Counted from the first letter of the stretch, positions 16,782-24,959 are shown. The stretch: DNA of 64,000 nt from Fibrobacter sp. UWB11 (GCF_900143015.1 NZ_FSRT01000001.1:806001-870000); one strand, 5' to 3'. The notes: generated from the sequence alone by a model not told the origin. Translations and numbers: made by a program.

Positions 16782-18524
16782 TTACGCGAACGTCTTCAGC
16801 GCTCTTACGAGTGCATCGATGTCATCGGGCGAGTTGTAGAGTGCGAGAGTGGGTCGCACGGTACTTTCGTATCCGAAATGGCGTAAGACAGGCTGTGCGC
16901 AGTGATGACCGGTGCGAACGGCAACGCCGTAAGCATCGAGTCTCTTGCCAACTTCTTCGTCGGAATAACCGTCGAGCTTGAAGGCAAGCGCAGATGCCTT
17001 GTTGAGTGCGGTTCCTACAAGGTGAATTCCCTTGACGGTCTTCAATTCCTTGAGGCCATACTGCAACAGTTCATGTTCCCAACGGAATACGCAGGGCATT
17101 CCGATTTCGGAGAGGTACTGGAGTGCAGCACCAAGGCCAACAGCGTCGGCGATGCTTCCCGTTCCTGCTTCGAACTTGTTCGGAATTCCGTTGTAAATGG
17201 TGCGTTCGAACGTCACGTCCGCAATCATGTTACCGCCGCCATGGTAAGGTCTTGCTGCTTCGAGCAATTCCTTTTTGCCATAGATAACGCCGATGCCGGT
17301 CGGAGCAAACACCTTGTGTCCAGAGAACACGAAGAAGTCTGCGTCGAGGGCTGCGACATTCACCGGAATGTGAGCGATAGACTGTGCACCGTCAATGAGG
17401 ATTCTCACGCCGTGTCTATGAGCGATGGCGATGAGTTCTTCAATCGGGGTCACAGTGCCGAGCACGTTCGAAACATGCGTCACGGAAACGAACTTGGTGC
17501 GCTTCGTGAACAATGCTTCGTAATCGTGGAGCTTGAGCTGACCGGTAGAATCGCACGGAATTACCTTAATCACGGCACCTGTTTCTTCGGCAATGAGCTG
17601 CCAAGGAACGATGTTGGCGTGATGTTCCAGGATGGAAACGATGATCTCGTCACCCGGCTGGAGCGTCGGCTTTACGTAAGCGTTTGCAACCAAGTTAATA
17701 GCTTCGGTCGTACCGCGAACAAAAACGACTTCCTGAGAAGACGGAGCACCGATAAAGTCACGAACAATGTTGCGTGCGTTTTCGTATGCGTCTGTCGATG
17801 CTGCCGCGAGCGTGTGTGCGCCACGGTGAACGTTGGAGTTTTCGTTTTCGTAGTAGTACTTGAGGCGGTCAATGACTACCTGCGGGCGCTGCGTCGTTGC
17901 ACCGTTATCGAGCCAAACGAGTGGATGACCGTTGATCTGCTTCGAAAGAATCGGGAAGTCAGAACGGATCTGGGCAAGCGTCTTGGAACCGATGCGGATG
18001 GAATCGTTGCGAGAATTTGCGCCGCTGTTTGCAGAACCTGTCTTCACGGAGTCACCACCGAGAGATGTCGGAGCGTCGATCTGGCGATTAGCTTCGGCAG
18101 CCTGCGTCTTGGACACGACTTTCGGGGAGTAACCCTGAGCCGGTGCGGGGGCTGTCGGAATATCGCTCAGCTGCGATGCAAACTGCGATTCGGGAACCGC
18201 AGGGGCTTCGACCGTGTTGAGCCAGGTGTCTGTAGAACTTCCGCCGTAGGCAAACGGAGCCGAAGATGTCGGCTGGTCGCCATAAGTCGCAAAGGGATGT
18301 TCCCAGTCGAAAGCTGGAGTTTGGCTAATGGCTGCGGCACCCTGTGCTGCACTGACACCCTGTGCTGCAGATGCATTCTGCGCTTCGGGAGCAGCGGGGG
18401 TTGCTGCGTATGCGCTATCCGTCAAATCCGGAAAATACGCATTTGCCAATTGCTCCAGTTCAGCCGCATTGGGAACTCCGGCGAGTTCTTCCAGCGATCT
18501 GGTTTCTGGATTATTCGTAGTCAT
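16782..18524 (-). CDS. Encapsulin-cargo cysteine desulfurase (SufS-like) with long disordered N-terminal domain
   Basis: A 580-residue PLP enzyme that removes sulfur from cysteine to form a protein persulfide. The last ~400 residues are a group II (SufS-like) desulfurase: the PLP lysine is in FSGHKVFAPTG and the persulfide cysteine in VRTGHHCAQP (about residue 542). The first ~175 residues are rich in Ala, Ser, Pro and Gln and predicted disordered, apart from a short helix-like start (SLEELAGVPNAAELEQLANA) and a DWEHPFATYG patch. Such N-terminal domains load this desulfurase into Family 2A encapsulin shells. The ATG at 18524 overlaps the encapsulin gene by 14 nt with GAGG upstream; a TTG at 18536 is less likely. 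Confidence 0.93.
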   Translation of the reverse strand: MTTNNPETRSLEELAGVPNAAELEQLANAYFPDLTDSAYAATPAAPEAQNASAAQGVSAAQGAAAISQTPAFDWEHPFATYGDQPTSSAPFAYGGSSTDTWLNTVEAPAVPESQFASQLSDIPTAPAPAQGYSPKVVSKTQAAEANRQIDAPTSLGGDSVKTGSANSGANSRNDSIRIGSKTLAQIRSDFPILSKQINGHPLVWLDNGATTQRPQVVIDRLKYYYENENSNVHRGAHTLAAASTDAYENARNIVRDFIGAPSSQEVVFVRGTTEAINLVANAYVKPTLQPGDEIIVSILEHHANIVPWQLIAEETGAVIKVIPCDSTGQLKLHDYEALFTKRTKFVSVTHVSNVLGTVTPIEELIAIAHRHGVRILIDGAQSIAHIPVNVAALDADFFVFSGHKVFAPTGIGVIYGKKELLEAARPYHGGGNMIADVTFERTIYNGIPNKFEAGTGSIADAVGLGAALQYLSEIGMPCVFRWEHELLQYGLKELKTVKGIHLVGTALNKASALAFKLDGYSDEEVGKRLDAYGVAVRTGHHCAQPVLRHFGYESTVRPTLALYNSPDDIDALVRALKTFA

Positions 18525-19473
18525 AGTATTCGCCAACCTCTACGTCTTCAAGGACTGCGATAGCGTCGTCGGAAAGGATTGCTGCAGAGCAGTAGAGCGA
18601 CAGGAGGTAAGATGCGACACCCTTGTTGTCGATACCGCGGAAACGCACGGAGAGGCCGCGAGAGTGTTCGTTCTTGAGGCCAGCCTGGAAGAGACCGATA
18701 ACACCGCGCTTTGCTTCGCCAGTACGGACGAGCAAGATGTTGGTCTTGCCACCCTTGGACTTCGGATTCTTCACGCCATCGACAAGGAGCTTGTCGGTCG
18801 GGACGAGAGGAATGCCGCGCCAGGTGAGGAACTTGCCACCGGCGATGTCAACGACGACAGGCGGCACGCCACGGCGGGTGCATTCGCGTTCGAAAGCTGC
18901 AATAGCACGCGGGTGGGCGAGGAAGAAGGACGGTTCCTTCCAAACCTTGGAGATGAGTTCATCGAGATCGTCCGGAGTCGGACGGCCATCGTCGCGGAGC
19001 GGCTGGATGCGCTGGGTGTCAGCGATGTTCTTCAAGAGACCGTAGTCGTCATTGTTGATGAGCTGGCTTTCCTGACGTTCGCGGAGAGATTCGATAGCGA
19101 GACCGAGCTGTTCCTGAACCTGATCATACGGAGAGCTGTAAACGTCTTCGATAGCGGTGTTGACGTTGATGATCGTGGAAATGGAGTTGAGCTTGTATTC
19201 ACGCGGTTCGGTTTCGTATTCGACGTAGCCTTCCGGGATAATGTCAGACTTCTTGGTTGCGCTGCAGAGAATGTCGAGCGGTGTCTGGCCTTCGACGACC
19301 TTGTTCACGCGGAAAAGACCTGTTTCGAGACCCTTGAATTCAAGGAACTTGGTGAGCCACTTGGGCGTGAGCGCGCCAAATTGCGGCTTGGTCTTGGTGA
19401 CGTTCGCCAGGTTGTATGCGGCCTTGGCGCCGAGGGCGTTAAGGCCCGTGTTCTTTTCTGCTTCATTTGCCAT
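18511..19473 (-). CDS. Family 2A encapsulin shell protein (SrpI-like)
   Basis: A 320-residue HK97-fold shell protein of the encapsulin Family 2A, close in pattern to SrpI of Synechococcus. Recognisable blocks are SSPYDQVQEQL, RERQESQLINN.DYGLL, GRPTPDDLDELISKVWKEP, FFLAHPRAIAAF, RRGVPP and the C-terminal YCSAAILSDDAIAVLEDV. It assembles into icosahedral nanocompartments that hold cysteine desulfurase. The desulfurase gene follows with overlap and cysE after it, so the unit is a sulfur-storage or sulfur-trafficking operon. AGAGGTAAAC precedes the ATG. No sulfur-regulon box was found in the 155-nt upstream gap. Confidence 0.96.
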   Translation of the reverse strand: MANEAEKNTGLNALGAKAAYNLANVTKTKPQFGALTPKWLTKFLEFKGLETGLFRVNKVVEGQTPLDILCSATKKSDIIPEGYVEYETEPREYKLNSISTIINVNTAIEDVYSSPYDQVQEQLGLAIESLRERQESQLINNDDYGLLKNIADTQRIQPLRDDGRPTPDDLDELISKVWKEPSFFLAHPRAIAAFERECTRRGVPPVVVDIAGGKFLTWRGIPLVPTDKLLVDGVKNPKSKGGKTNILLVRTGEAKRGVIGLFQAGLKNEHSRGLSVRFRGIDNKGVASYLLSLYCSAAILSDDAIAVLEDVEVGEYYDYE

Positions 19474-19628
19474 AATGGTTTACCTCTTATTGTTAGTTGT
19501 GTTTAAAACTATTTTCCTAGTATTTAAGTGCGAATATTAGAAAATAATAAGCTTATCTTGTTGTTACGAGAATCTGCCCTTGTCGAAAAATTTTTTTGAC
19601 ATAGCTTTTCCCTATTCAAAACCCTCTG
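19474..19628 (-). promoter_or_regulatory. Upstream region of the encapsulin operon
   Basis: AT-rich 155-nt gap. A TAATAT -10-like box is present, but no convincing -35, operator or terminator was found. Confidence 0.35.
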
Positions 19629-21095
19629 TTATAACCAAGCGCCTTCGTGCGAGAACATGATGTCCTTCATTGCGTCGATACCGCCCTTCAAGTTGTACAG
19701 AGGACCGGTGTAACCCGCTTCGCGCAAGGTGTTGATGGCGAGTTCGCTGCGTTTGCCCTGCTTGCAGACGAAAATGGTATCCTTGTTCGGGTCGAGTTCC
19801 TTTTGCCTGCGGACGAGCTGTCCAATCGGAATCACGATGGCGTTCGGGAATCGCAGAATTGCGCGTTCGTGCGGTTCGCGGACATCCACGATGGTCATGT
19901 CGTCGCCGTTGTCGATGCGCTTGGCAAGTTCTTCGGGCGTGAATCCTTCTACAGGCGTTTCGTTTGTGGTCTTCAATCCGCAAAGTTCTTCGTAGTCGAT
20001 TTCTTCAACGCTCGTGATTGTCGGGTTGTTCCCGCAAATCGGGCAATGGCAATTGCGTTCGACTTTGAGAATTCTCGATGACAAGTACAAGCTATCGACA
20101 TGGAGAATTTTGCCGTTCAGGTGTTCGCCGATTCCCAAGATGAGCTTGAGCGCTTCATTCGCTTGGATGCTACCGATGATGCCTGGGAGCGGACTGATGG
20201 CACCACCTTCTGCGCAAGAGGGGATGAGCCCTGCCGGCGGAGGAGATGGGTATTGGCAACGCAAGCACGGACCGCCATCCAGATTGAATACGCCGACTTG
20301 GCCTTCGAACTGGTAAATGGCGCCGAATACAACCGGAATGCCGTGCAGTGCGCAAGCATCGTTGATCAAGTAGCGAGCCTTGTAGTTGTCTGTGCAATCG
20401 ACGACTAAATCGTAGCCTTCAATTTCAGCTTCGATGTTCGATGCGTCGAGCTGTTCCTTGACGGCTTCGAAGACTATTGTCTTGTTGATGTTTTTTACTT
20501 TGTCCCTTGCGGAGGCGACTTTTGGACGCTTGACATCGCGTGTGCCGTGAATGACTTGGCTCTGCAAATTTTCAAGCGAGACTTCGTCAAAATCGATGAC
20601 CTTGATGGTGCCAACGCCTGCAGCGGCGAGGTATTGGATGACTGGGGAACCGAGGGCTCCTGCGCCTACGACGACCACTTTTGCGGCCTTGATGCGCTTT
20701 TGACCCTTGACGCCGATATCGCGGAGCATCAGGTGCTTGCCGAAACGTTCGATTTCAGAATCATCAAATGAAACGGCTTTGCGCCTTTCGTCCGAAATTA
20801 GGCTCTCTACGGGAGCGTCGGTCGGTGCACCGCCAGCGATGGCGGGCAAAAGTAGAATTTCGGTATCTTCTGGAAGAGTGGCGTCCCAAATCGTTTCAAC
20901 GGTCAATTTTTTGTTGTTGACGTAAATCTGGATGAAGTCCCTGACCTTTTTATTGTCGTCGTAAAGAACCTTTTCTCCTTCTGGGTAAGTCGTCGTTAAA
21001 AATGCGAGAGCCTTTCTGACCGTATCGGCAGGGGCTTCTACTTGGGAGTTCTTCCCAAAGAAATTCCTGAGTGTTGCTGATATGTATATTTTCAC
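19629..21095 (-). CDS. Three-domain fusion: ubiquitin-like sulfur carrier, E1-like (ThiF/MoeB) adenylyltransferase, rhodanese
   Basis: A 488-residue fusion. Residues 1-89 are a MoaD/ThiS/CysO-like beta-grasp fold ending LLLPAIAGG, so the di-glycine that is normally a free C-terminus is buried at residues 88-89. Residues about 112-350 are an E1-like domain: GAGALGS nucleotide loop, zinc pairs CLRC and CPIC, and a candidate active cysteine in PSCAEGG. Residues about 385-488 are a rhodanese with persulfide cysteine in FVCKQGKRS. The start is GTG with ACGGAG upstream. Such proteins adenylate the carrier C-terminus and load sulfur. Here cleavage after GG would first be needed, and JAMM protease genes lie directly upstream. 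It carries its own sulfur-regulon box. Confidence 0.9.
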   Translation of the reverse strand: MKIYISATLRNFFGKNSQVEAPADTVRKALAFLTTTYPEGEKVLYDDNKKVRDFIQIYVNNKKLTVETIWDATLPEDTEILLLPAIAGGAPTDAPVESLISDERRKAVSFDDSEIERFGKHLMLRDIGVKGQKRIKAAKVVVVGAGALGSPVIQYLAAAGVGTIKVIDFDEVSLENLQSQVIHGTRDVKRPKVASARDKVKNINKTIVFEAVKEQLDASNIEAEIEGYDLVVDCTDNYKARYLINDACALHGIPVVFGAIYQFEGQVGVFNLDGGPCLRCQYPSPPPAGLIPSCAEGGAISPLPGIIGSIQANEALKLILGIGEHLNGKILHVDSLYLSSRILKVERNCHCPICGNNPTITSVEEIDYEELCGLKTTNETPVEGFTPEELAKRIDNGDDMTIVDVREPHERAILRFPNAIVIPIGQLVRRQKELDPNKDTIFVCKQGKRSELAINTLREAGYTGPLYNLKGGIDAMKDIMFSHEGAWL

Positions 21096-21194
21096 TTTTT
21101 TCTCCGTACATTGGGCCGCTCAAGTAGAGGTTCCCTAAAAAGTGTTGTTTCCGTACAAATTTTCCCACAATACTTGTAGGATTTTTCAAGCCGA

Positions 21195-21239
21195 AATATA
21201 GAACGTAAAAATCCGTTTGTCCAATACTTAATTTTTATG
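21195..21239 (-). promoter_or_regulatory. Sulfur-regulon promoter box 2
   Basis: TAAGTATTGGAC, 18 nt ending CGTTC, then TATATT on the minus strand, about 100 nt before the fusion gene. Confidence 0.85.
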
Positions 21240-21294
21240 CTGAGATATTGATTTTATTTATAGCCAAACTCGTTTTGAAACGTTAGGCTATAAC

Positions 21295-21684
21295 TCATTG
21301 CAAATCCCGCTGATAGCTTTTCACATCTACGACTTCGCCGTTTTTTACAGACATGATGACGTATTCGAGGCCGGGGACCATGTAATTCTCGTCTTCTTTG
21401 GAGAGGATGGCGGGACAGTCGGGGTGTGAGTGGTAAACGCCGACAATCTCAAGACCGCTGGCTTCGATTTCTTGTTCCAAGTGGTAGATAAATAGCGGGT
21501 CTATTTGAAAATGGACAGATTTTTGCCCATGAAACAGGTTTGGGGCTTCGCGAATATCGGTGACTTCGATTTCGCCCTTTTCAGACTTTTTTCCAACCAA
21601 AATGCCGCAGCATTCACTTGGGTATGCTTTTTTTGCGGCTAAAGCCATTTGCTCTGAAACTATTTTACTAAATTTGGTTGTCAA
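21295..21684 (-). CDS. JAMM/MPN+ metalloprotease (Mec/CysO-protease type), second copy
   Basis: A 129-residue zinc metalloprotease. The JAMM motif is complete: upstream glutamate in the SECCGILVG region, then HSHPDCPAILSKED (HxHPx6SxxD). Relatives of this size remove residues from the C-terminus of ubiquitin-like sulfur carriers to expose Gly-Gly, or release cysteine from them. The likely start is TTG at 21684 because AGGAG lies seven nucleotides upstream; the next ATG is 12 codons later. It lies between the hcyD terminator and the promoter of the carrier-E1-rhodanese fusion, which makes that fusion a candidate substrate. Confidence 0.85.
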   Translation of the reverse strand: MTTKFSKIVSEQMALAAKKAYPSECCGILVGKKSEKGEIEVTDIREAPNLFHGQKSVHFQIDPLFIYHLEQEIEASGLEIVGVYHSHPDCPAILSKEDENYMVPGLEYVIMSVKNGEVVDVKSYQRDLQ

Positions 21685-21699
21685 AATTTTCTCCTAAAG

Positions 21700-21745
21700 A
21701 GAAGTGCCCCCGGAATCGGAATTTCACAAGGATCCCGGGGACACC
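21700..21745. repeat. Palindromic CCCCGG hairpin
   Basis: GTGTCCCCGG / CCGGGGGCAC inverted arms with no T run, between the two JAMM genes; resembles the dispersed GTCATCCCGG repeats. Confidence 0.4.
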
Positions 21746-21759
21746 ATTGTACGGAGATT

Positions 21760-21798
21760 CAAAAAGAGCGCCTTCGCTATTGAGCGGAGCGCTTTTTA
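21760..21798 (-). terminator. Terminator after hcyD
   Basis: AGCGCTCCGCT-type stem with A5 and T5 flanks, immediately after the hcyD stop. Confidence 0.7.
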
Positions 21799-21799
21799 A

Positions 21800-22210
21800 T
21801 TACTCAATCACCAAGCCTTCGTTTGTGGCGTTGTCGCCTTCGATATGGAACGAATTGAGTACCGGATTTGCGCGGTCCATCAGCGAAAGAATCAAGTAGC
21901 TAGCCTTGCTGTCGAAAGCGAGGCGCTTGTCTTCTTGCGACGGGCGCGACGGGGATTCAGGGTGAGAATGCCAGTTGCCAAGCGGGGATAGGCCATTTTG
22001 GCGCATATCCTTGATGGCGGCTAAGTGTTCCTTGGGGTCAAGCGAAAAGTGCTCATTGGAATGGTCTATGTTCGTGAGCAGGTAAACCTTTTCAATATGC
22101 TTGTCGTTCCCCTCAATTTTCCCGGCAATCAGCCCGCAAGCCTCTTCGGGGAGGTTCTTCTGGGCATGCTCCAGGATTTTTTGATAATTATCTTTTGAAA
22201 TTGTAATCAT
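21800..22210 (-). CDS. hcyD: JAMM/MPN+ metalloprotease, HcyD-like
   Basis: A 136-residue JAMM protease with EEACGLIAGK and GNWHSHPESPSRPSQED (HxHPx6SxxD). In the protein-thiocarboxylate methionine pathway described in Wolinella, HcyD trims the C-terminal tail of the sulfur carrier HcyS to expose Gly-Gly. The carrier encoded two genes upstream ends GGGQ, so exactly one residue would need to be removed. It is the last gene of a tusA-like, hcyS, hcyF, hcyD operon driven by box 3 and is followed by a terminator. Confidence 0.87.
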   Translation of the reverse strand: MITISKDNYQKILEHAQKNLPEEACGLIAGKIEGNDKHIEKVYLLTNIDHSNEHFSLDPKEHLAAIKDMRQNGLSPLGNWHSHPESPSRPSQEDKRLAFDSKASYLILSLMDRANPVLNSFHIEGDNATNEGLVIE

Positions 22211-22219
22211 TGAAATTCC

Positions 22220-23029
22220 TTAGTGCTTCATCTCACAGACGGCTTGTTCGTAGTCGATCAGATGGTCAATCGTCGGATGGTCACCGCAGACTGCGCAATC
22301 CTTCGTGTTCGTCGGGAGCTTGATCTTGCGGAATTCCATCGTGAGCGCATTGTAGGTGAGCAAGTATCCCGTGAGCAAATTGCCGACACCGAGAATGTAC
22401 TTGACGGCTTCCATCGCCTGGAGGCTTCCGATAACACCGCCCATAGCGCCGATTACGCCTGCCTGCTTGCAAGTCGGCACGGCATCTTTCGGAGGGGGTT
22501 CCTTGAAGACGCAGCGGTAGCACGGACCTTGACCCGGAACGTACGTCATGAGCTGCCCCTGGAAGCGGATAATGCCCGCGTGAGAGAACGGCTTCTTGGC
22601 CATGACGCATGCGTCGTTGATGAGGAACTTTGCCGGGAAGTTGTCGGTTCCATCAATGATAAAATCGTAATCCTTGATGAGGTCCATGATGTTTTCGCTG
22701 GTGACGAACGTGTGGTACGTAATCACCTTGACATCCGGGTTCATCGCTTCCATCGTTTCCTTGGCGGACTGCACCTTGGGCTTGCCCACGTCCTTTGTAG
22801 CGTGTATTATCTGGCGCTGCAAATTGGAAAGGTCAACGACGTCTGCATCGGCAATGCCGATGGTGCCAACGCCTGCGGCGGCGAGGTACATAGCGACAGG
22901 AGCACCGAGGCCACCTGCGCCAATGACGAGCACCTTGGCGTTCAAAAGCTTCTTCTGGCCCTTTGCGCCCACTTCCTTGAGGATGATGTGGCGGGAATAG
23001 CGTTCAAGTTGTTCGTTAGTAAAAGCCAT
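22220..23029 (-). CDS. hcyF: E1-like adenylyltransferase, HcyF-like (ThiF/MoeB family)
   Basis: A 269-residue ThiF/MoeB protein. It shows the GAGGLGAPV nucleotide loop, DNLQR-type SNLQRQIIHATKDVG, catalytic aspartate in IDGTDNFPAKFLIND, zinc pairs CYRC and CAVC, and a candidate cysteine in PTCKQAGV. It would adenylate the C-terminal glycine of HcyS and allow sulfide to form the thiocarboxylate. The start codon overlaps the hcyS stop by one nucleotide (TAATG), which indicates tight coupling of carrier and enzyme. Confidence 0.9.
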   Translation of the reverse strand: MAFTNEQLERYSRHIILKEVGAKGQKKLLNAKVLVIGAGGLGAPVAMYLAAAGVGTIGIADADVVDLSNLQRQIIHATKDVGKPKVQSAKETMEAMNPDVKVITYHTFVTSENIMDLIKDYDFIIDGTDNFPAKFLINDACVMAKKPFSHAGIIRFQGQLMTYVPGQGPCYRCVFKEPPPKDAVPTCKQAGVIGAMGGVIGSLQAMEAVKYILGVGNLLTGYLLTYNALTMEFRKIKLPTNTKDCAVCGDHPTIDHLIDYEQAVCEMKH

Positions 23030-23235
23030 TACTGACCACCTCCCATGAAGTAGAGGAATTCGACGTTGTCGCCGTCCTTGAGAGCGGTCGTTGCGAAATT
23101 GCCGTTTTCGACAAATTCATCGTTGAGGGAAACGGTCACATACTGCGGCGTTTCGACCTTTTCTTGTTCAATGAGTTCTGCGACGGTGAGGCCGTCTTTA
23201 ACTTCTTTCTTGTTTCCTGCAACAGTAATAAACAT
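23029..23235 (-). CDS. hcyS: ThiS-like sulfur carrier with one-residue tail after Gly-Gly (HcyS-like)
   Basis: A 68-residue beta-grasp sulfur carrier. The C-terminus reads FMGGGQ, not the free Gly-Gly of ThiS or MoaD, so the Gln must be removed before adenylation. A JAMM protease is encoded in the same operon. The context of metY, hcyF, hcyD, siroheme sulfite reductase and APS reductase points to homocysteine synthesis rather than thiamin; no thiamin thiazole gene was seen nearby. Confidence 0.88.
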   Translation of the reverse strand: MFITVAGNKKEVKDGLTVAELIEQEKVETPQYVTVSLNDEFVENGNFATTALKDGDNVEFLYFMGGGQ

Positions 23236-23257
23236 GTTTGAAATTCCTTTTTTTGTT

Positions 23258-23302
23258 AAATGTTTTTGCTGTCATCCCGGACGTGTTCCGGGATCGCCTT
23301 TT
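23258..23302. repeat. GTCATCCCGG palindromic repeat within the hcy operon
   Basis: ATCCCGG / CCGGGAT hairpin between the tusA-like gene and hcyS; may modulate readthrough. Confidence 0.5.
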
Positions 23303-23306
23303 TTAC

Positions 23307-23555
23307 TTAGTCCCCGACCTTTTTTACAAACAGCGTAAAGGTTCCGTCTTGGTTGTCGTTGAGCTTGAGGATTTCGTGGCCTTCTTCCTTGAGGCTGCGC
23401 GGCACATTCTGCACCGGTTCGCCGTCATTCAGGCGCACAGCGAGAATCTGACCTTCGTCAAGTTCTTCGATGGCGACTTTTGCCTTGACAAATGTAGTGG
23501 GGCATTTGACGTCGGTGACGTCGACGGTGTCGTCTATTTTAAATTCTTCTGACAT
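23307..23555 (-). CDS. TusA/SirA-like sulfur-relay protein
   Basis: An 82-residue protein of the TusA fold. It has the signature cysteine in VKCPTTFVKAKVAIEEL (Cys17), where TusA proteins carry a persulfide, and usual length. It opens the operon with hcyS, hcyF and hcyD, so it may hand sulfur to the carrier system. In other bacteria TusA serves tRNA thiolation or sulfur oxidation; the local context favours assimilation. Confidence 0.88.
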   Translation of the reverse strand: MSEEFKIDDTVDVTDVKCPTTFVKAKVAIEELDEGQILAVRLNDGEPVQNVPRSLKEEGHEILKLNDNQDGTFTLFVKKVGD

Positions 23556-23585
23556 TTTTATCTCCGTACTTTAATTTTGATGCTA

Positions 23586-23629
23586 AATATAGAACGCATT
23601 TTTTACTTTGTCCAATACTTAATTTTTAT
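23586..23629 (-). promoter_or_regulatory. Sulfur-regulon promoter box 3
   Basis: TAAGTATTGGAC, 18 nt ending CGTTC, TATATTT; about 30 nt before the tusA-like gene. Confidence 0.85.
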
Positions 23630-23656
23630 GCTGAGTTATCGAAATTTTTTATATGG

Positions 23657-23694
23657 TCGTTAGTTATTAGTCAATGGTCATTGGTTAATAGCTA
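23657..23694 (-). repeat. Degenerate heptamer array at the metY 3' end
   Basis: Five or six 7-nt units of form CYAWTRA starting at the metY stop codon (CTATTAA, CCAATGA and so on). Confidence 0.6.
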
Positions 23695-24921
23695 CGAAAT
23701 CTGCTTTATAGCTTGTTCGAAATCTTCCTTGAGGTCATCAATATCTTCGATGCCTACGCTAATGCGGATAGAGCCTTCGAACACGCCGGCGTTTTCTTTT
23801 TGCTCTTGGGTGGCATGCGTGAAAATCGTACTTTCCGGGTGGATGACGAGCGTGCGCAAGTCGCCAATGTTCGTGGCAATCGTAGCGTATTTCAAGTTGT
23901 TGATGAGCTTGAACGCTTTTTCCTTGGTGCCTGCGTCAATTGAAATGATGGCGCCGCCCTTGCCGTTAAACTGCTTTTGAACAAGATCGTAGTAAGGGCT
24001 GTTTTTTAAGCCGGGATAGTTGACGGTGATGCCTTCGAAACCCTGCAAAAATTCAGCGAGTTGCAAGGCGTTATCACAAAGGCGTTCCATGCGGAGCCCG
24101 AGAGTTTCAAGCCCGAGCGAGTTGAGGAATGCGGTAGCGGGGGCGATACAACAACCGATATTGCGCCATACACCATTGCGGAGTTTCGCGAGATAAGCGA
24201 ACTTGCTAAAGCGTTTGTATTCTTCCAAGCCCTTGTATTTGGTGTAATCCCACTTGAATTTTCCGCTATCGACGATGATGCCGCTGATGGCACTGCCGTT
24301 TCCGTTGATGTACTTGGAAGAGGAGTGGACAACGATATCTGCGCCAAAGTCAAAAGGATGAACAAGGTAAGGAGTTGCTGTCGTGCTGTCGACAATCAGC
24401 GGGACGCCTGCTTCGTGTGCGACATCTGCAACGCTTTGAATATCAACGACATTGAGTTTCGGGTTGCCGATAAGTTCTGTAAAAACTGCCTTGGTCTTAT
24501 CGCTCAATTGCGAACGAACGCTCTCAGCGGTAACTTCTGTGACGTAACGGGTTTTAATGCCGAATGCTTCCAAATCGTGGAACAAGTCGATCGTGCCGCC
24601 AAACAATGCCGTACTTGCAATAACTTCGTCGCCGGACTGCAAAATGTTCAAGAGCGACATCGTCACGGCAGCCATGCCCGACGAGCAGGCTATGGCGCCA
24701 ATGCCCTTTTCAAGAGATGCAATGCGCCTTTCGAAAGAATCTGTCGTGGGGTTTCCAATGCGCGTATATGCAAAACCCGGAGCCCTATTGTTAAAAACAG
24801 CTTCGAGTTTCTCTGCGGATTCTTGCGAAAATGCACTGACTTGGTAAATAGGGGTAAGCGTAGAGCCGGTACTTCGTTCACTTCCAAAATTATGATGCAA
24901 TAAAGTAGTATTAAAATCCAT
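23692..24921 (-). CDS. metY: O-acetylhomoserine sulfhydrylase, likely HcyS-dependent
   Basis: A 409-residue PLP enzyme of the Cys/Met family. It has the PLP lysine in VVHSSSKYINGNG and the substrate arginine in IRISVGIEDIDD. It is shorter than the copy at 13457-14800 and distinct in sequence. It sits directly upstream of the hcy operon with its own box, which is the arrangement expected of the enzyme that takes sulfur from the HcyS thiocarboxylate to make homocysteine. The start is placed at 24921 from the conserved N-terminus and TACGGAGAACC upstream; a longer frame runs through the promoter box. Confidence 0.88.
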   Translation of the reverse strand: MDFNTTLLHHNFGSERSTGSTLTPIYQVSAFSQESAEKLEAVFNNRAPGFAYTRIGNPTTDSFERRIASLEKGIGAIACSSGMAAVTMSLLNILQSGDEVIASTALFGGTIDLFHDLEAFGIKTRYVTEVTAESVRSQLSDKTKAVFTELIGNPKLNVVDIQSVADVAHEAGVPLIVDSTTATPYLVHPFDFGADIVVHSSSKYINGNGSAISGIIVDSGKFKWDYTKYKGLEEYKRFSKFAYLAKLRNGVWRNIGCCIAPATAFLNSLGLETLGLRMERLCDNALQLAEFLQGFEGITVNYPGLKNSPYYDLVQKQFNGKGGAIISIDAGTKEKAFKLINNLKYATIATNIGDLRTLVIHPESTIFTHATQEQKENAGVFEGSIRISVGIEDIDDLKEDFEQAIKQIS

Positions 24922-24959
24922 TAGGTTCTCCGTACATATTCCTATAATTTTCGTAGGCA

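Noticed and set aside
19474-19628. Sulfur-regulon box ahead of the encapsulin gene
   Set aside because: AAATACTAGG and TAATAT are present but lack TTGGAC, the 18-nt spacing and CGTTC.
23029-23235. Thiamin biosynthesis ThiS
   Set aside because: A residue follows Gly-Gly, a JAMM protease and metY are adjacent, and no thiamin thiazole gene was seen.
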